Assembly (NCBI RefSeq): GCF_000972705.2
Contig: NZ_LATL02000003.1
Location: forward strand, 16,212 to 24,953
Length of the DNA stretch: 8,742 nucleotides
Direction of reading: 5' to 3'
Source: Limnoraphis robusta CS-951
GTDB lineage: Bacteria; Cyanobacteriota; Cyanobacteriia; Cyanobacteriales; Microcoleaceae
Positions 7,231 through 8,742 of this stretch are shown here, piece after piece. The translations under genes were made by a program, and so were the position numbers. Position 1 is the stretch's first letter. Each line of letters begins with the position of its first letter. The notes under the pieces were generated by a model. That model did no database searches. It saw only the letters and a list, made by a program, of their open reading frames with translations, and was not told the DNA's origin.

Positions 7231-8742
7231 TCAGGAGTTCACCGCTTCCACAGCACCTTCAGCTTCATGTACAATCGTTCTTAAATCCTCTAAGATTTTC
7301 TGATTTGACGCTTGCCACAACCCCCGTTGATTCGCTTCTAACAAACGTTCAGCCATATCTCGCAACGCCCAAGGATTTTTTTCTTGAATAAACTTCTGCA
7401 CCGTTTCATCCAACACATAAGCCTTTGCTACGCCTTCATACATGAAATCTTCCACACAGTTTGCTGTGGCATCATAAGCAAACAAATAATCCACCGTTGC
7501 CGCCATTTCAAACGCCCCTTTATAGCCATGTCGCATCACCCCAGCTATCCATTTTGGATTAATCACTCGAGAACGATAAACCCTCGCTATTTCTTCTTTT
7601 AATTGTCGCACTTTCGGACGTTCGGGTTGAGCATTATCACCGAAATAAGTTTGCGGATTTTTACCCGTAATAGCCCGAACAGAAGCCGTTAAACCGCCTT
7701 GAAATTGATAATAATCATCCGAGTCTAATATATCATGTTCTCGGTTATCTTGATTCTGCAAAACAATCTGCATTTTTTCAAGACGATTTTTAAACGCTTC
7801 CGGTGCCGAAATTCCCCCTAACTTACTTTGACTCTCCCCATTCTGACTCGTATAAGCGTAACTACTCCAGTTAATATAAGCCCTGGCTAAATCTTGTTCA
7901 TCCGTCCAATTTTGAGACGCCATCAACCCTTGTAAACCCGCACCATAAGCACCTGGTTTTGAACCAAAAATACGATAACGAGAGCGCATTTCCGCCTGTT
8001 CTTTTGTTAACCCTGCTTTCATTAAACCTTCAGTTTCTTGCTTCACTTGTGCGGCTAAAGGATTCAATTCTGGGGGTTCATCTAGTTGAGAAACAGCTAC
8101 AACTGCTTGATCAAATAAATCGATTAAATTCGGAAACGCATCACGGAAAAAACCCGAAATTCTCAACGTTACATCAACACGCGGACGCCCTAAAATAGAA
8201 ATAGGTAAAATCTCAAAATCAACTACTCGACGAGAAGGCCCATCCCACACTGGTTGAACCCCTAATAACGCCAACGCCTCAGCAATATCATCGCCTCCGG
8301 TTCTCATCGTAGAAGTTCCCCAAACAGACAGTCCTAATGTTTGTGGATATTCACCATTTTCTTGAGTATAACGTTCAATTAAAGCATCTGCTGCGAGTTG
8401 ACCGACTCTCCATGCTGTTTCTGTGGGAATAGCCCGAATATCAACCGAATAAAAATTACGTCCAGTCGGTAAAACATCAGGTCTTCCTCTGGTTGGCGCA
8501 CCCGATGAACCACTCGGAATATATCGCCCTTCTAACCCTTTTAATAAGTGAGTGACTTCTTGATGAGTTTTTTGTAAGTTAGGTAAAAGTTTATTCTCTA
8601 TCCAGTTTAGCTCTTTTTGGGTTAATTTTCCAGTGTTTACCGTTTCACCAGAGATAATTTTTTCAACTAAACTTGCTGCATAGTTTTCTAACACTTCTAC
8701 CGCATCCCCAACCGTGAGAAAAACTTTATTTTCCAAGGTTAA
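7231..8742 (-). CDS. cobN: Cobaltochelatase subunit CobN-like, C-terminal part, 5' end off the window
   Basis: The frame is open to the right edge, and the TTG at 8736 is an internal codon. The visible 503 residues correspond to roughly the last 40% of a ~1250-residue CobN/ChlH-family large chelatase subunit, which binds the tetrapyrrole and receives the metal. Counting from 8736, conserved blocks are GRNFYSVDIRAIPT (92-105), WGTSTMRTGGDDIAEALALLG (139-159), ILGRPRVDVTLRISGFFRDAFPN (181-203), RIFGSKPGAYGAGLQ (255-269), YYQFQGGLTASVRAITGK (342-359), RVINPKWIAGVMRHGYKGAFE (390-410), AATVDYLFAYDATAN (412-426) and LLEANQRGLW (465-474). The GG(L)xA(S)VRAxTG block followed by MRHGYKGAFEMAATVDYLF points to CobN rather than ChlH, whose equivalent reads more like GYEGVREIE with a GWSAT motif. 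CobN inserts cobalt into hydrogenobyrinate diamide during aerobic cobamide synthesis, in the cytoplasm with an AAA+ ATPase partner. It ends at TGA 7231-7233; no terminator hairpin is visible after it. Read-through into the next gene, 129 bases away, is possible. Confidence 0.9.
   Translation of the reverse strand, partial: LTLENKVFLTVGDAVEVLENYAASLVEKIISGETVNTGKLTQKELNWIENKLLPNLQKTHQEVTHLLKGLEGRYIPSGSSGAPTRGRPDVLPTGRNFYSVDIRAIPTETAWRVGQLAADALIERYTQENGEYPQTLGLSVWGTSTMRTGGDDIAEALALLGVQPVWDGPSRRVVDFEILPISILGRPRVDVTLRISGFFRDAFPNLIDLFDQAVVAVSQLDEPPELNPLAAQVKQETEGLMKAGLTKEQAEMRSRYRIFGSKPGAYGAGLQGLMASQNWTDEQDLARAYINWSSYAYTSQNGESQSKLGGISAPEAFKNRLEKMQIVLQNQDNREHDILDSDDYYQFQGGLTASVRAITGKNPQTYFGDNAQPERPKVRQLKEEIARVYRSRVINPKWIAGVMRHGYKGAFEMAATVDYLFAYDATANCVEDFMYEGVAKAYVLDETVQKFIQEKNPWALRDMAERLLEANQRGLWQASNQKILEDLRTIVHEAEGAVEAVNS

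Noticed and set aside
7044..7391. Plus-strand open frame of 115 codons across the cobN/SGNH spacer
   Set aside because: It overlaps the well-supported ends of both minus-strand genes, lacks a ribosome binding site and resembles no family.
7384..8198. Plus-strand frames at 7384-7602 and 7959-8198
   Set aside because: They are antisense to conserved CobN blocks, and the coding signal belongs to the minus strand.
7231..8742. Magnesium chelatase subunit ChlH/BchH instead of CobN
   Set aside because: The C-terminal blocks (GGLTASVRAITGK, MRHGYKGAFEMAATVDYLF) match CobN, not the ChlH version of this region. The families are related, so the upstream part should be checked when available.

Overview
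The window looks like chromosomal DNA of a filamentous cyanobacterium of the Oscillatoriales type (Planktothrix, Microcoleus and Oscillatoria relatives). The reasons are moderately AT-rich DNA, two HIP1 palindromes (GCGATCGC), a paired 'GGGCGGGTT...AACCCGCCC' intergenic palindrome of the kind scattered through such genomes, and protein families with strong cyanobacterial flavour: a DprA beginning LEERDYW, a DUF1574-like SGNH protein, a giant DUF2157-like membrane protein and a CobN-type chelatase. Genus assignment is inference only.

Layout. Positions 1-3735 (+) are the 3' part of a very large polytopic membrane protein whose start lies left of the window. It converges, with a 15-base gap, on a block of four minus-strand genes. 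Read in their direction of transcription, from the right edge, these are: the C-terminal ~40% of a cobaltochelatase CobN-like subunit (8742-7231, start off the right edge); a 129-base spacer with a possible promoter; a membrane-anchored SGNH/DUF1574-like protein (7101-5560) with a perfect AGGAGG ribosome binding site; dprA (5539-4406) starting 20 bases later at a GTG with its own strong ribosome binding site; a 214-base spacer holding two GC-rich palindromic repeats; and a small VOC-superfamily protein (4191-3751). No gene-free stretch exceeds 300 bases. No tRNA, rRNA, CRISPR array, transposase or phage gene was seen.

How the genes relate. The SGNH gene and dprA form a convincing two-gene transcription unit. 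DprA loads RecA on incoming single-stranded DNA during transformation. The SGNH protein is predicted to act outside the cytoplasmic membrane on an acyl or acetyl ester, so a shared envelope/competence theme is conceivable but unproven. CobN belongs to cobamide synthesis and the VOC protein to a small metalloenzyme family; neither has an evident link to its neighbours. No clear new multi-gene system is visible. The items most worth a second look are the SGNH-dprA pair, the nested palindrome cluster and the uncharacterised ~40-helix membrane protein.
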